A stretch of 43,458 nucleotides of DNA from an uncultured Actinomycetes bacterium (GTDB lineage Bacteria; Actinomycetota; Actinomycetes; Nanopelagicales; Nanopelagicaceae). Positions 1-13,417 of this stretch are shown here, in pieces (position 1 is the first letter of the stretch; each line of letters opens with the position of its first letter). Where the stretch lies: positions 1 through 43,458 of the forward strand of contig CAIUXE010000027.1 in the NCBI GenBank assembly GCA_903902965.1, written 5' to 3'. The position numbers were made by a program, and so were the translations under genes. The notes under the pieces are model-generated. The model had not been told where the DNA came from. It saw only the letters and a program-made list of their open reading frames with translations, and made no database searches.

Positions 1-1
1 G

Positions 2-418
2 GATTCTGCTGCTTTGTATCCACCTAAGAAATTCTTTGGTGCTGCGCGAAATATTGAAGATGGTGGATCGCTAACTATTCTTGCAACTGCCCTTGTCGAT
101 ACCGGTTCAAGAATGGATGAAGTTATTTTCGAAGAGTTTAAGGGAACTGGAAACATGGAACTTAAACTTGATCGACGTTTAGCTGATAAGCGCATCTTCC
201 CAGCTGTTGATGTTGATGCATCTGGTACTCGTAAAGAAGAAATTCTTATGGGTGCCGAAGAGTTAAACATCACTTGGAAATTGCGTCGAGTTTTGCACGC
301 ACTTGATTCTCAACAAGCGTTAGAACTTCTGCTTGAGAAGATGAAGGGCACCAAGTCCAATGTGGAGTTTTTGATGCAAATCCAGAAGACCACAGTCGGG
401 CCTACAAGCGAGGTTTAA
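2..418 (+). CDS. rho: Transcription termination factor Rho, C-terminal part (5' truncated by window edge)
   Basis: Open frame from base 2; [58 protein letters not shown] matches the Rho C-terminal ATPase region. Confidence 0.96.
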   Translation, partial: DSAALYPPKKFFGAARNIEDGGSLTILATALVDTGSRMDEVIFEEFKGTGNMELKLDRRLADKRIFPAVDVDASGTRKEEILMGAEELNITWKLRRVLHALDSQQALELLLEKMKGTKSNVEFLMQIQKTTVGPTSEV

Positions 419-428
419 GCGCAATTGC

Positions 429-456
429 TACCGCCCCTAGAGGGGCGGTATCCTTT
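429..456 (+). terminator. Rho-independent terminator downstream of rho
   Basis: Perfect inverted repeat TACCGCCCCT-AG-AGGGGCGGTA followed by TCCTTTT. Confidence 0.85.
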
Positions 457-525
457 TCACCTCTGGTTCACGACGATCTCGAAAGAGGGCGCCGACCCAG
501 CCCCATCAAGTAATTGGAGTAAGTA

Positions 526-738
526 ATGAAGGCAGAGATCCACCCATCATATGAAGCAACAAATGTGACTTGCAGTTGCGGCGCATCTTTTCAAACTCGT
601 TCGACAGTTTCTTCCGGAGCGATTCACGTAGATGTTTGCTCAGTGTGTCATCCTTTCTACACCGGAAAACAGCGCATCCTTGATACCGGTGGACGTGTAG
701 CTAAATTTGAAGAACGCTTTAATAAAAAAGCCAAGTAA
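526..738 (+). CDS. rpmE: 50S ribosomal protein L31 (zinc-binding type)
   Basis: 70 aa; CSCG and [12 protein letters not shown] motifs; follows rho. Confidence 0.96.
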   Translation: MKAEIHPSYEATNVTCSCGASFQTRSTVSSGAIHVDVCSVCHPFYTGKQRILDTGGRVAKFEERFNKKAK

Positions 739-750
739 CTACTTTTAAAC

Positions 751-797
751 GGCCGTACTCATCTCGCCTTTGGCGAGCTTGGGTGCGGTCTTTTTAT
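751..797 (+). terminator. Probable intrinsic terminator after rpmE
   Basis: Imperfect long stem GGCCGTACTCATCTCGCC-TTT-GGCGAGCTTGGGTGCGGTC followed by TTTTTATT. Confidence 0.8.
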
Positions 798-853
798 TGG
801 AGTTACCTAAATTGATTGCTAGAAAAGAAAAAGATTGAGAGGCAGGTGCGAAG

Positions 854-1945
854 ATGGCGAAAGAAATTACAGAACGTTTCACCACTGCGCTAGAGATGCT
901 TGCCGAGCATGCTGAAATTGAAACATCACTTGCCGATCCTGGAGTTCACAACGATCCAAATCGAGCCCGTCAATTAAGTAAGCGCTATTCACAACTTGGT
1001 CCAATTGTTGCCGGTTATCGCGCATGGCATGCGGCAGAGGATGATTTAACAGCAGCAAGAGAGTTGGCAGTTGAAGATCAATCTTTCGCAGCTGAACTTC
1101 CAGCACTTGAAGAGTTTGCAGCAGCAGCAGCAACAAAGTTAGAGGAGTTGTTGCTACCTCGAGATGCAAATGATGATCGAGATGTAATTATTGAAGTGAA
1201 AGCTGGTGCCGGCGGAGATGAATCAGCGCTATTTGCTGGAGATCTTTTGCGCATGTATATGCGTTATGCGGAAAGACAAGGTTGGAAAACTGAGTTAATT
1301 GACGCAACTGAAAGTGATCTTGGTGGATACAAAGATGTCTCAGTTGCCGTTAAAGCTAAAGGGGTTGCTGAGCCAGGCCGTGCTCCATTCGCCAGACTTA
1401 AATTTGAAGGTGGAGTCCATCGAGTGCAAAGAGTTCCTGAGACTGAATCTGCGGGCCGGATTCATACATCAGCCGCTGGCGTATTGATTCTTCCTGAAGC
1501 AGATGAAGTAGATGTTGAACTTAATATGAATGATGTGCGCGTTGATGTTTACCGTTCAAGCGGTCCTGGAGGACAGAGCGTTAATACAACAGATAGTGCG
1601 GTTCGTTTAACACATGTACCAACAGGAATTGTTGTTTCTTGTCAAAATGAAAAATCTCAATTACAAAATAAGGAATCAGCACTTCGAATTTTGCGCGCTC
1701 GATTGCTCTCTGCCGCACAAGAAGCACAAGATGAATTAGATTCAGCGCAACGCAAAAGCCAAGTAAGAACCGTAGATAGAAGTGAGCGAATTCGTACTTA
1801 TAACTACCCTGAAAATCGTTTGAGTGATCACCGAATTAATTTCAAATCAAACAATCTGGAGTCAGTACTTGATGGCGACCTAGAGCCAGTTATTCAAGCA
1901 TTAATTGATGCAGATAAAGCAGCTCGATTAACCGCATCTGAGTAA
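854..1945 (+). CDS. prfA: Peptide chain release factor 1
   Basis: GGQ motif in [22 protein letters not shown]; full-length 363 aa. Confidence 0.97.
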   Translation: MAKEITERFTTALEMLAEHAEIETSLADPGVHNDPNRARQLSKRYSQLGPIVAGYRAWHAAEDDLTAARELAVEDQSFAAELPALEEFAAAAATKLEELLLPRDANDDRDVIIEVKAGAGGDESALFAGDLLRMYMRYAERQGWKTELIDATESDLGGYKDVSVAVKAKGVAEPGRAPFARLKFEGGVHRVQRVPETESAGRIHTSAAGVLILPEADEVDVELNMNDVRVDVYRSSGPGGQSVNTTDSAVRLTHVPTGIVVSCQNEKSQLQNKESALRILRARLLSAAQEAQDELDSAQRKSQVRTVDRSERIRTYNYPENRLSDHRINFKSNNLESVLDGDLEPVIQALIDADKAARLTASE

Positions 1946-1946
1946 C

Positions 1947-2795
1947 ATGCCTGAGGTAAAGCAACTTCTATTAGAGGCTGAAACAATCCTCGCATTAGCG
2001 AAAATCGAAAACCCCAAATTAGATGCCCAAATATTACTTTCAGAACTCTTGCAGATTTCACGGACGGAATTGCTACTTCAATCTGAGGTAACTCTGGAAC
2101 AAGCTACGATTTTCAATAATCAGATAAAGCAAAGATGTGATCATCGGCCAATTCAATACATAACTGGAGTTGCTTACTTTCGATATCTAACTTTGCGAGT
2201 TGGCGAAGGCGTTTTAATTCCACGTCCGGAAACGGAGGGATTAGTTAGTGGCGTTATTGAAAAAATTAACGAAGCAGATCGTCCAATAAAGTTGATTGAC
2301 TTGGGATCTGGCTCTGGAGCAATTGCATTAGCGGTGGCATATGAGATTCCAGATGTGAAAGTTATTGCAGTAGAAAACAGTGAAGCTGCATTACTTTGGC
2401 TTAGGAAAAATACGGATTTAGTAGCACCACACGTTGAAGTTATTTCAGCTGATGTGAATGATTTTGTGGTGGCTGAAAAAGTAAATTTTGTCACGGCCAA
2501 TCCGCCATATCTGCCGCAGGCCGAAATACTTCCGACGGAAGTGGAAGATTTTGAACCATCTGCAGCACTACGAGGTGGTGGAGATGGAATGGAAATCCCA
2601 AATCAATTCATCTTATGTGCCGCCAGAATTCTAAAAAGTGGTGGATATTTTGCAATTGAACATGGGGAGCACCAAGGGGAGTCAATTAAAATTGCGCTTA
2701 ATTGCTACTTCACTGAAGTAACGGTTCACTATGATTTAACAGGGCGTCCTCGCTGGACGAGTGCGATGAGAAATGGTTTGGAGGTTAGTAACTAA
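1947..2795 (+). CDS. prmC: Peptide chain release factor N5-glutamine methyltransferase
   Basis: NPPY motif, LDLGSGSGAIALAVA-type SAM motif, adjacent to prfA. Confidence 0.95.
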   Translation: MPEVKQLLLEAETILALAKIENPKLDAQILLSELLQISRTELLLQSEVTLEQATIFNNQIKQRCDHRPIQYITGVAYFRYLTLRVGEGVLIPRPETEGLVSGVIEKINEADRPIKLIDLGSGSGAIALAVAYEIPDVKVIAVENSEAALLWLRKNTDLVAPHVEVISADVNDFVVAEKVNFVTANPPYLPQAEILPTEVEDFEPSAALRGGGDGMEIPNQFILCAARILKSGGYFAIEHGEHQGESIKIALNCYFTEVTVHYDLTGRPRWTSAMRNGLEVSN

Positions 2796-3428
2796 ATGTC
2801 AGACAGATTATTAACATCAGAGCCACAAACTATTATTGAAGCACTAACCCACATTCGTGCAGGCGGAGTAATCGCAATCCCGATTGAAAACTCATACGTC
2901 TTTGCTGCAGATGCATTTAATAGAAGTGCAGTTGAATCCTTGCATCTGATTAGAGATGACCCAGAGGATCAAGCTGCATCTGTGATGGTTCCAAGCATCA
3001 CTAGCGTTCGTGGATTAACTGCCGCGTTAAGTGAAGAAGCATTAATGTTGGCCGAAAATTTCTGGCCTGGAAAATTATTTTTACAGTTGAAATCAAATCG
3101 ATCTCTAACTTGGGACTTGGGCGATGGCGGTTCCTTAAATCAATTCATGGTCCGCGTTCCAAATAATAATTTTGCAATCGCATTACTTAAGGAGACCGGA
3201 CCGCTTGCAGTGGCAAGTGCTGGACTATCTGGCCGGCCAGCCCTACGCGAGCCAGGTGAGATCAACGAGGTTTTCGGCAGCGTTATTCATTTAATATGCG
3301 ATGACGGCGCACTTGACCTAGCTTTAGGTTCAACTGTGGTCGATGCCACAGCATTCCCTCACCGAATTGTGCGTGAGGGCGAAGTGACAAATTCGCAGCT
3401 CCGCGCGCTCTGCCCAACATTGGTCTAG
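2796..3428 (+). CDS. Sua5/YrdC/TsaC-family protein (divergent L-threonylcarbamoyladenylate synthase)
   Basis: [37 protein letters not shown] and [10 protein letters not shown] align with YrdC, but substrate motifs are degenerate; conserved prmC-glyA position. Confidence 0.85.
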   Translation: MSDRLLTSEPQTIIEALTHIRAGGVIAIPIENSYVFAADAFNRSAVESLHLIRDDPEDQAASVMVPSITSVRGLTAALSEEALMLAENFWPGKLFLQLKSNRSLTWDLGDGGSLNQFMVRVPNNNFAIALLKETGPLAVASAGLSGRPALREPGEINEVFGSVIHLICDDGALDLALGSTVVDATAFPHRIVREGEVTNSQLRALCPTLV

Positions 3429-3469
3429 ATCCCGTTCTAGGCTATGGCCTCTACCCGCCAGGAGGATCG

Positions 3470-4750
3470 ATGAGCTCAACTGCATCAAGCAAAGACCACG
3501 CATATTACGGTGCAAGTTATTCTGATTTAGAAGCCCAAGATCCAGAGATTGCTGCGATTTTACAATCTGAGCTTGCGCGCGAACGGCGTGGTTTGCAATT
3601 AATTGCAAGTGAGAATTTTACATCTCCTGCTGTGTTGGCAGCTCTTGGTTCCACTCTTTCAAATAAATACGCAGAAGGCTATCCGGGCAAGAGATATTAC
3701 GGCGGCTGCGAAGAAGTAGATAAAGCAGAAATAATTGGTATTGAACGGGCAAAAACTCTTTTTGGTGCAGAGCATGCAAATTTGCAACCACACTCAGGCG
3801 CAAGTGCGAATATTGCGGTGTATCAAGCATTTACAAAACCTGGCGACACAGTACTTGCAATGTCTTTACCTCACGGCGGACATTTAACTCATGGTTCGAA
3901 AGTAAACTTCTCTGGCAAATGGTTTAACGTTGAGTCGTACGGTGTACGTGAAGATAATGAATTGATTGATTACGACGAACTTCGTGATCTTGCTATTAAA
4001 CATAAACCAAAGATGATTTGTTCTGGTGCAACCGCTTATCCAAGTTTGATTGATTTCAAAACAGTTCGAGAAATTTGTGATGAAGTTGGTGCCATCATGT
4101 GGGTTGACGCAGCTCACTTCATCGGTCTTGTTGCAGGCAAAGCAATTCCATCACCTGTTCCATATGCAGATGTAGTTTCATTTACAACTCATAAAGTTTT
4201 GCGTGGACCTAGAGGTGGAATGATTCTTTCAAAAGCAGAACATGCCGCCGCAATTGATAAATCTGTATTCCCAGGAATGCAAGGCGGTCCAATCATGAGC
4301 GCTGTTGCTGCTAAAGCTGTAAATCTAAAAGAATGCGCCACTCCTGAATATCAAAAATATGCAAAAGATGTGATCGTGAATGCAAAAGCACTTGCAGCTG
4401 CTTTAGTTGAAGAGGGAATGCGAGCAGTTTCAGGTGGAACTCAAACACATCTTGCTCTAATCGATGTTCGCGCACTTGGCGTCACTGGTAAAGAGGCCGA
4501 TGAAAGATGTGGTGCTGCCGGAATTACATTGAATAAGAATTCAATTCCATATGACACGCTTGCACCATCCGTTACAAGTGGAATTAGAGTTGGAACTCCA
4601 TCTGTCACGACCCAAGGCATGGGAACACAAGAAATGAAATCGATTGCTTCACTTATTTCTAGAGCAATCACTAAGCCAGAGAGTGCACAAGCAATTTCAG
4701 CCGAAGTCGCACAACTCTGCAAAGCCTTTCCTGTTTACCCAGAAAACTAA
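3470..4750 (+). CDS. glyA: Serine hydroxymethyltransferase
   Basis: [51 protein letters not shown]; strong SD CAGGAGGATCG upstream. Confidence 0.97.
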   Translation: MSSTASSKDHAYYGASYSDLEAQDPEIAAILQSELARERRGLQLIASENFTSPAVLAALGSTLSNKYAEGYPGKRYYGGCEEVDKAEIIGIERAKTLFGAEHANLQPHSGASANIAVYQAFTKPGDTVLAMSLPHGGHLTHGSKVNFSGKWFNVESYGVREDNELIDYDELRDLAIKHKPKMICSGATAYPSLIDFKTVREICDEVGAIMWVDAAHFIGLVAGKAIPSPVPYADVVSFTTHKVLRGPRGGMILSKAEHAAAIDKSVFPGMQGGPIMSAVAAKAVNLKECATPEYQKYAKDVIVNAKALAAALVEEGMRAVSGGTQTHLALIDVRALGVTGKEADERCGAAGITLNKNSIPYDTLAPSVTSGIRVGTPSVTTQGMGTQEMKSIASLISRAITKPESAQAISAEVAQLCKAFPVYPEN

Positions 4751-5862
4751 TGCGCGAGCATCTCTTAGTTCTATTTTTAACAGCTGCACTGACTTACCTA
4801 TTTACTCCACTTGCCGAAAAAGCAGCACTGCGGTTCGGGGCTATCGCATACGTGAGAAATCGTGATGTTCATACCACTCCGACTCCACGCTGGGGTGGAT
4901 TAGCAATTTGGTGTGCCATTGCAATTGCAATTGGAGTTGCAAATCAACTTCCGTTGTTGCACAAAGCATTTGCACAAACCGGGCAGATCACGGGAATTGT
5001 TTTAGCTAGTGGAATTGTCTTATTACTCGGCATGGCAGATGATCGTTGGGGCCTAGATGCAATTACTAAATTGGCCGGACAATCTATAGCCGCAGGAGTA
5101 TTACTTCTTAATGGTGTGCAACTTCTGTGGCTACCTATTAATGGAATAACAACTCTGCCAAGTTCGCTAGGTCAGCTGTTAACGATTTTAGTAATTTTAG
5201 TTTCTATAAATGCAGTTAATTTTGTGGATGGCCTAGATGGTTTAGCTGCTGGGATCGTTGGGATTGCCGCAGTTGCCTTTTTCTCATACGCATACTTACT
5301 TTCAGTCGTGTACAACTTTGATCGAGCTGGAGCACCGTTGCTCATAACGGCTGTCATTGTTGGAGCGTGTATTGGATTTTTACCGCACAACTTTTATCCA
5401 GCGAGAATTTTTATGGGAGATTCGGGATCAATGGTTTTAGGTTTGTTGCTTGGAGTTGCTGCCATAACTTTGACTGGCCAAATAGATTCAAATGCTATTT
5501 CTGCACAACAACTTGCACCAACTTTGCTTCCAATAATGCTTCCTTTCGGAGTTTTAGCAATTCCATTAATCGATTTAATTTTGGCAGTAATCAGAAGAAC
5601 AAAAGCTGGCCGGTCACCATTTGCTCCCGATAAAGAACATTTGCATCACCGAATAATTACTTTGGGGCATTCGCAACGTTCGGCAACTTTTCTTTTGTAT
5701 CTCTGGACATTTTCATTTGCAATGCCGTTAGCGGCATCTGCATTCATTCCATGGCGATTCACTTTGTTGGTTTCGTTATTTTTTATAGCGCTGTCATTAT
5801 CTTTCACAAAATATCCTTTTTTGTATCGGAAACTTAAAGTTGGAGTTTTAAAAAATATATGA
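4750..5862 (+). CDS. Undecaprenyl-phosphate N-acetylhexosamine-1-phosphate transferase (glycosyltransferase family 4, MraY/WecA-like)
   Basis: VRNRDVHTTPTPRWGGLAI, NAVNFVDGLDGLAAG, FMGDSGSMVLG, DKEHLHHRI; multi-TM. Confidence 0.93.
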   Translation: MREHLLVLFLTAALTYLFTPLAEKAALRFGAIAYVRNRDVHTTPTPRWGGLAIWCAIAIAIGVANQLPLLHKAFAQTGQITGIVLASGIVLLLGMADDRWGLDAITKLAGQSIAAGVLLLNGVQLLWLPINGITTLPSSLGQLLTILVILVSINAVNFVDGLDGLAAGIVGIAAVAFFSYAYLLSVVYNFDRAGAPLLITAVIVGACIGFLPHNFYPARIFMGDSGSMVLGLLLGVAAITLTGQIDSNAISAQQLAPTLLPIMLPFGVLAIPLIDLILAVIRRTKAGRSPFAPDKEHLHHRIITLGHSQRSATFLLYLWTFSFAMPLAASAFIPWRFTLLVSLFFIALSLSFTKYPFLYRKLKVGVLKNI

Positions 5863-6251
5863 AGCATTACTCGAGAATTCTTTTAAATGGAGCTGCAAAG
5901 CCAGCTGCAATAACCGCATTGCTTGGAACAGCTTTAACAACTTATATAAATGGAGTAAAAGGATTTATCGCGGGAGTAATTGCTTCAACTTTGGTAGTTG
6001 CCTTCTTCCTGGTTCACCTTTTGTTGGCAAAAGCCACAGCGACAATGGACCCCCGTGCGACTTATGCCATCGTGATGGCCTCATACTTTTTGAAAGTGCT
6101 GGTTATGGTGGTTTTCTTGGTGGTGATCGGTAATTTCGATCTAGATCGGCACTCTTTTGCTGCCGTGGCTCTTGGGGTTACCCTTGGCTGGCTGGCCGGC
6201 GAAGTTCGGGCATACCTGAAGCTAGGAGGTGGCTATGGCAGTTCACGATGA
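5859..6251 (+). CDS. ATP synthase protein I-like membrane protein
   Basis: Four TM segments, immediately upstream of F0F1 genes, 4-bp overlap with the preceding CDS. Confidence 0.65.
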   Translation: MKHYSRILLNGAAKPAAITALLGTALTTYINGVKGFIAGVIASTLVVAFFLVHLLLAKATATMDPRATYAIVMASYFLKVLVMVVFLVVIGNFDLDRHSFAAVALGVTLGWLAGEVRAYLKLGGGYGSSR

Positions 6252-6426
6252 GGGCGCTTTTTGGTCAATCTTCGGTTACCTGCTTTCCGGATTAGTTATT
6301 TGGGGCGGCATTGGCCATTTTGTTGATCGCTGGATGGGAACCCATCTCTTCTTCCCGGGTGGATTGCTACTGGGCATCTCATCCTCCTTTTATTTGATCT
6401 GGATGCGGTTCATTAAAGCCAAGTAA
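6235..6426 (+). CDS. AtpZ/AtpI-family small membrane protein
   Basis: MAVHDEGAFWSIFGYLLSGLVIWGGIGHFVDRWMGTH; ATG 6235 preceded by AGGAGGT. Confidence 0.65.
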   Translation: MAVHDEGAFWSIFGYLLSGLVIWGGIGHFVDRWMGTHLFFPGGLLLGISSSFYLIWMRFIKAK

Positions 6427-6448
6427 TCGGACTCACCCCTGCCTCGTT

Positions 6449-6477
6449 TTGCCTCTACGGGCTACACCCTCTAAGTT
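6449..6477 (+). promoter_or_regulatory. Candidate sigma70-type promoter for atpBEFHAGDC
   Basis: TTGCCT - 17 bp - TAAGTT in the 112-bp gap before atpB. Confidence 0.3.
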
Positions 6478-6544
6478 TGGGCGCGAAAGTCCCCGAAAAC
6501 AGCAGTACAAGTTTTTTACCCTGTGATTTCTGAGGAGTTTGATT

Positions 6545-7324
6545 TTGCTAACTGAGACGCTGCTTTCTGGTGAGTTTGAGCCACCAAGTGCCGCTGACTT
6601 TCAATTCGCACCAATTTTTGGTGACAGCATTCTTTTTTCAAAACCTGTTTTCTTAGTAGCTCTTTCAGTAATTTTAATTGCATCTTTTTTCATCATTTCT
6701 GCACGCAAAGCAGCCATCGTCCCATCGAGGTTGCAATTTGCCGGTGAAGGCGTTTACTCATTTGTTCGCAACAGCATTGGTCAAGATGTAATCGGACCAG
6801 AGTTCATGCGCTTCGTACCGTTCCTTTTCACCCTTTTTACCTTTGTTCTCTGCAATAACCTTTTTGGAATTATTCCTTTTCTTCAATTTCCAAGTATGTC
6901 TCGAATTGGTTTCCCTATAGCGCTGGCAGTATTTACTTACGTTGTCTATCACTACGTCGGAATCAAGCACCATGGATTAAAGAAGTATGTAAAAGATATT
7001 TGCTTCATGCCAGGTGTTCCAAAATGGATTTATGTAATTTTGACTCCGGTCGAGTTTGCAACTTACTTCATTGTAAGACCAGCAACGCTCTCGCTCCGGT
7101 TGTTCGCAAATATGTTTGCTGGCCACTTACTTCTCCTAGTTTTTACATTAGGTGGCGAGCATCTATTAGCAAGCACGATCTTCCTTAAGATATTAAGTAT
7201 TTTTTCTTTTGGTTTCGCTGTTGGATTATCATTTTTTGAATTTGGTATTGAGTGTCTGCAGGCTTATATCTTCACTTTACTTACAGCACTTTATATCGCA
7301 GGCGCTTTAGCAGATGAGCACTAA
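6545..7324 (+). CDS. atpB: F0F1 ATP synthase subunit a
   Basis: PATLSLRLFANMFAGHLLL and FGIECLQAYIFTLLTALYIAGAL; likely TTG start 6545 with SD GAGGAG (ORF track start 6539). Confidence 0.95.
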   Translation: MLTETLLSGEFEPPSAADFQFAPIFGDSILFSKPVFLVALSVILIASFFIISARKAAIVPSRLQFAGEGVYSFVRNSIGQDVIGPEFMRFVPFLFTLFTFVLCNNLFGIIPFLQFPSMSRIGFPIALAVFTYVVYHYVGIKHHGLKKYVKDICFMPGVPKWIYVILTPVEFATYFIVRPATLSLRLFANMFAGHLLLLVFTLGGEHLLASTIFLKILSIFSFGFAVGLSFFEFGIECLQAYIFTLLTALYIAGALADEH

Positions 7325-7384
7325 TTAACTAACAACTAGATTTGGCTAGAGGTTCCTCTGGTCATTACGTGAAAGGAAAGTGAA

Positions 7385-7591
7385 ATGACAGGCACAATGG
7401 CTATCGTAGGTTTCGGCCTATCAACCATCGGACCAGGTGTCGCAACCGGTCTGGTTTTCGCCGCATACATCAATGGAATTGCTCGCCAGCCTGAGGCTCG
7501 TGGACTACTCCAACCAATTGCATTCCTTGGCTTCGCACTTGCAGAGGCTTTGGCTTTGATTGGTCTAGTACTCGCATTCGTATTGAAGTAG
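7385..7591 (+). CDS. atpE: F0F1 ATP synthase subunit c
   Basis: 68 aa; [32 protein letters not shown] and [17 protein letters not shown]. Confidence 0.97.
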   Translation: MTGTMAIVGFGLSTIGPGVATGLVFAAYINGIARQPEARGLLQPIAFLGFALAEALALIGLVLAFVLK

Positions 7592-7635
7592 AGCGCGACC
7601 GAAGATATTCACTAGGTATTTAGAGATAGAGGTAG

Positions 7636-8178
7636 ATGATGATCGTTCACAACTTAGTTTTAGCAGCTGCAGAAGAGGTTAAAAGCCCCGTAATTCCGCA
7701 GGTTGCTGAAATCATCGTTGGATTAGTCGCATTCTCTTTACTCTTCTTGTTACTACGCGCAAAGGCAGTGCCAAAGTTTGAACAGGCATTCCGCGAGCGC
7801 ACTGATGCGATCCAAGGTGGAATTGAACGCGCCGAAGCCGCTCAACAAGAAGCAGCATCAGCGTTGGCCTCTTATAAGGCGCAACTTGCTGATGCAAAAG
7901 GTGAAGCACAAAAGATGCGTGAAGAAGCGCGCGTTGAAGGTGCTGCGATTATTGAAGAGATGCGTACCAAAGCTCAAGATGAGGCTAGCCGCATTACCGC
8001 CGCTGCTCGATCATCCATTGAAGCTGAACGCGCTCAAGCGATGAACTCACTAATGAACGAAGTCGGCGCAATTGCAACTGCTCTTGCATCGAAAATTGTT
8101 GGAGAATCTCTTGATGATCAAGTACGTCAATCTCGCGTAGTTGATCGTTTCCTTGTTGATTTGGAAGGATCCAAGTAG
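7636..8178 (+). CDS. atpF: F0F1 ATP synthase subunit b
   Basis: One N-terminal TM then a long Ala/Glu-rich helix; operon position. Confidence 0.94.
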   Translation: MMIVHNLVLAAAEEVKSPVIPQVAEIIVGLVAFSLLFLLLRAKAVPKFEQAFRERTDAIQGGIERAEAAQQEAASALASYKAQLADAKGEAQKMREEARVEGAAIIEEMRTKAQDEASRITAAARSSIEAERAQAMNSLMNEVGAIATALASKIVGESLDDQVRQSRVVDRFLVDLEGSK

Positions 8179-8180
8179 TT

Positions 8181-9014
8181 ATGAGTTTGATCATGAAGGG
8201 AAGCAGCCGTGCCTCGTTTGCGAGTGCGCGCGCTAGTTTAGATAAGCATTTGCAAGGAGCTAATACTGCTCAAGCAACTGCGCTATCTAGCGAGCTTTTT
8301 CTAACTCTTCATGCACTCGATTCATCGATTGCACTTCGACGTGGATTAACAGATCCATCAAGAAGTGGTCAAGACAAAGTTGCTCTTGTTGATCAATTAG
8401 TTTCAAAGCACATTGGTGCAGCAACACTTGAATTGTTACATTCAATGGTTGCTTCGCGTTGGTCTTCACCTATAGATCTATCAGATGCAATTGAATGGTT
8501 AGCGGTCGAAGCGCAGGCGGCAGCAGCAGATGCTGACGGAACCCTGGATCGCCTCGAGGAAGAACTTTTCCGCTTCGGAAGCATTGTTGCTGCAAACCCT
8601 GAGTTGCGCAGCACACTTGCAAATCGCACAACCACAACTGGAGTATTGAAGAGCGCCTTGATAACTGACCTACTCTCCAATAAAGCTGCTCCTGCAACTC
8701 TTGCATTGATTTCAGTTCTTGTGGATCATCCACGTGGACGCAATCTAGAAGCAGGATTAAATCATTTTGCTCAAGCAGCATCCGAACGTCGCAATCAAGT
8801 TATTGCACACGTTAAGAGCGCTACTTCCATGAGCGATGCGCAAGTAAGCCGTTTGAGTGCTGCACTTGCAAAACAAGTTGGCAGAAATGTACGAATAAAT
8901 GTAGAAGTTGATAAGGGTGTCGTAGGCGGAATTTCTATTCGCTTTGCTGATGAACTTATTGATGGGACCGTTGCAAGTCGTTTAGCAGAAGCAGGTCGTA
9001 GACTCGTAAGTTGA
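8181..9014 (+). CDS. atpH: F0F1 ATP synthase subunit delta
   Basis: C-terminal VRINVEVDKGVVGGISIRFADELIDGTVASRL; operon position. Confidence 0.94.
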   Translation: MSLIMKGSSRASFASARASLDKHLQGANTAQATALSSELFLTLHALDSSIALRRGLTDPSRSGQDKVALVDQLVSKHIGAATLELLHSMVASRWSSPIDLSDAIEWLAVEAQAAAADADGTLDRLEEELFRFGSIVAANPELRSTLANRTTTTGVLKSALITDLLSNKAAPATLALISVLVDHPRGRNLEAGLNHFAQAASERRNQVIAHVKSATSMSDAQVSRLSAALAKQVGRNVRINVEVDKGVVGGISIRFADELIDGTVASRLAEAGRRLVS

Positions 9015-9089
9015 GTCGAAAACTAAATTAAAGAAAGCAGCAACTGTGTTTGCGCAAAGTGTGCGAGCACCTATTAGAAGGAGAAGTTG

Positions 9090-10727
9090 ATGGCCGAGCT
9101 TACGATCCGACCAGAGGAGATTCGCGACGCGCTCGCGAAATTCGTTGCCTCATACGCCCCAGGTGCGGCTGCTCGCGATGAAATCGGAACTGTCACCGAA
9201 GCCGGCGATGGAATCGCACGTGTTGAGGGGCTTCCTTCAACGATGACAAATGAACTTTTGCAATTTGAGAACGGAACTTTAGGTCTTGCATTGAACCTTG
9301 ATGTTCGCGAGATCGGTATCGTTATTTTGGGTGAGACTGGTGGAATTGAAGAAGGAACTACCGTTCGCCGTACCGGTGAAATTCTCTCTGTTCCAGTAGG
9401 CGATGGATTCCTTGGTCGCGTAGTGGATCCATTGGGCCGACCAATTGATGGCAAAGGCGAGATCAAAGCAGAAGCTCGTCGTGCATTAGAAGTTCAGGCA
9501 CCTTCGGTTGTGGAACGTCAACCTGTTAAAGAGCCAATGCAAACTGGTATTAAAGCAATTGATGCAATGACCGCTATTGGTCGCGGACAGCGTCAGTTGA
9601 TTATTGGTGACCGTCAGACTGGAAAAACAGCTGTTGCGATTGACACCATTATTAACCAACGCGCAAACTGGCAATCTGGAGATCCAAAGAAGCAAGTTAA
9701 ATGTATTTATGTTGCGATTGGTCAAAAAGGTTCATGTTTGGCCTCTGTTCGCGGAGCACTTGAAGAAGCTGGCGCAATGGAATACACCACAATCGTTGCT
9801 TCTCCTGCATCAGATCCAGCTGGATTTAAATACTTAGCTCCATACACCGGTTCTGCAATTGGTCAGCACTGGATGTATGCCGGACAACATGTATTAATTG
9901 TTTTTGATGACCTTTCAAAGCAAGCAGAGGCTTATCGTTCGGTCTCACTTCTTCTTCGTCGTCCACCAGGTCGTGAAGCGTACCCAGGAGATGTTTTCTA
10001 CTTACACTCACGTTTACTTGAGCGTTGCGCAAAACTTTCAGATGAGTTGGGTGCCGGTTCAATGACTGGACTTCCAATCATTGAAACAAAAGGTAATGAC
10101 GTCTCTGCGTTTATTCCTACAAACGTTATTTCGATTACTGATGGTCAGTGCTTCCTTGAAACCGATCTATTTAACGCAGGCGTTCGTCCTGCAATTAACG
10201 TAGGTATTTCTGTTTCTCGTGTAGGTGGATCAGCACAGACAAAAGCAATCAAGAAGATTGCGGGTCGTTTGCGTCTTGATCTTGCTCAGTACCGCGAACT
10301 TGAAGCTTTCGCTGCATTCGGTTCTGATCTTGATGCTGCATCGAAAGCACAACTTGAGCGCGGTGCGCGAATGGTAGAACTTTTGAAGCAGGGTCAGTAC
10401 AGCCCGTTCTCAGTGGCCCAAGAAGTTGCATCAATCTGGGCTGGAACTACCGGAAAGCTAGACAAGATTCCGGTCGCTGACATTCGTCGTTTCGAAGCTG
10501 AGTTCTTAGAGTTCTTAGCTCGCGATCGCAAAGCTGTGATTGATGTTATCGAAACTACTAAAGAGTTAACCGATGACACCGTCGCAGCCCTAACCGAGGC
10601 AATCACTGCATTTACTGATCGCTTTGTATCTTCAGAGGCAAAAGCTTTGGAAGAAAAAGCGGCAGCAGCATTAACTGGTGAAGGTGCAGAACAGATCACT
10701 CGTTTTGTTCCACCTGCAAAGAAGTAA
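9090..10727 (+). CDS. atpA: F0F1 ATP synthase subunit alpha
   Basis: [18 protein letters not shown] Walker [21 protein letters not shown] 9090 with AAGGAG. Confidence 0.97.
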   Translation: MAELTIRPEEIRDALAKFVASYAPGAAARDEIGTVTEAGDGIARVEGLPSTMTNELLQFENGTLGLALNLDVREIGIVILGETGGIEEGTTVRRTGEILSVPVGDGFLGRVVDPLGRPIDGKGEIKAEARRALEVQAPSVVERQPVKEPMQTGIKAIDAMTAIGRGQRQLIIGDRQTGKTAVAIDTIINQRANWQSGDPKKQVKCIYVAIGQKGSCLASVRGALEEAGAMEYTTIVASPASDPAGFKYLAPYTGSAIGQHWMYAGQHVLIVFDDLSKQAEAYRSVSLLLRRPPGREAYPGDVFYLHSRLLERCAKLSDELGAGSMTGLPIIETKGNDVSAFIPTNVISITDGQCFLETDLFNAGVRPAINVGISVSRVGGSAQTKAIKKIAGRLRLDLAQYRELEAFAAFGSDLDAASKAQLERGARMVELLKQGQYSPFSVAQEVASIWAGTTGKLDKIPVADIRRFEAEFLEFLARDRKAVIDVIETTKELTDDTVAALTEAITAFTDRFVSSEAKALEEKAAAALTGEGAEQITRFVPPAKK

Positions 10728-10788
10728 ATCAAATTAAATTGAAATTTAACGTAGAGATGAATGAGTTGAAGGGAGGTAGAGGCTAGCA

Positions 10789-13129
<2,341 letters not shown>

Positions 13130-13130
<1 letters not shown>

Positions 13131-13381
13131 TGCCACTCAACGTTGAAATCGTCTCACCAGAGAAGCGCATCTTCTCTGGTGAAGCGAGCATGGTTTCGGC
13201 CAGAACTCTTGATGGTGATTTAGGAATTTTGCCTGGGCATACTTCTTTGCTCGGAGTTTTAGTTGACGGCGAAGTAAGCATCAAAGCACTAGATGGAACT
13301 GCGACAACTTTTACAGTTCACGGTGGATTTTTGTCAGTAAATAAAGATCGAGTTTCAATCTTGGGTGAGAGCGCCGAATAG
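13130..13381 (+). CDS. atpC: F0F1 ATP synthase subunit epsilon
   Basis: VEIVSPEKRIFSGEASMVSARTLDGDLGILPGHTSLLG; GTG start overlaps atpD stop. Confidence 0.95.
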
Positions 13382-13417
13382 TCAGAATAGTTTAAGTTGT
13401 TGAATTAGTAAGAACTG

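Noticed and set aside
879-1169. Antisense ORF (96 aa, Leu/Gln-rich) opposite prfA
   Set aside because: Low-complexity antisense shadow of Ala/Glu-rich codons; prfA is unequivocal on the + strand.
3429-3469. Possible glycine riboswitch upstream of glyA
   Set aside because: The gap is only 41 nt, too short for a riboswitch; it mainly contains an SD and a weak promoter-like TAGGCT.
7345-7358. Small hairpin AGAGGTTCCTCT between atpB and atpE
   Set aside because: Stem is only about 5 bp without a U-tract; insufficient to call a terminator or riboregulator.
9074-9466. 130-aa antisense ORF over the atpA 5' end
   Set aside because: Ser/Pro/Arg-rich shadow ORF overlapping a highly conserved gene.
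13382-13417. GTTTAA/TTAAAC inverted repeat between convergent atpC and murA
   Set aside because: Six-bp AT-rich stem with a long loop, too weak to support a terminator call.
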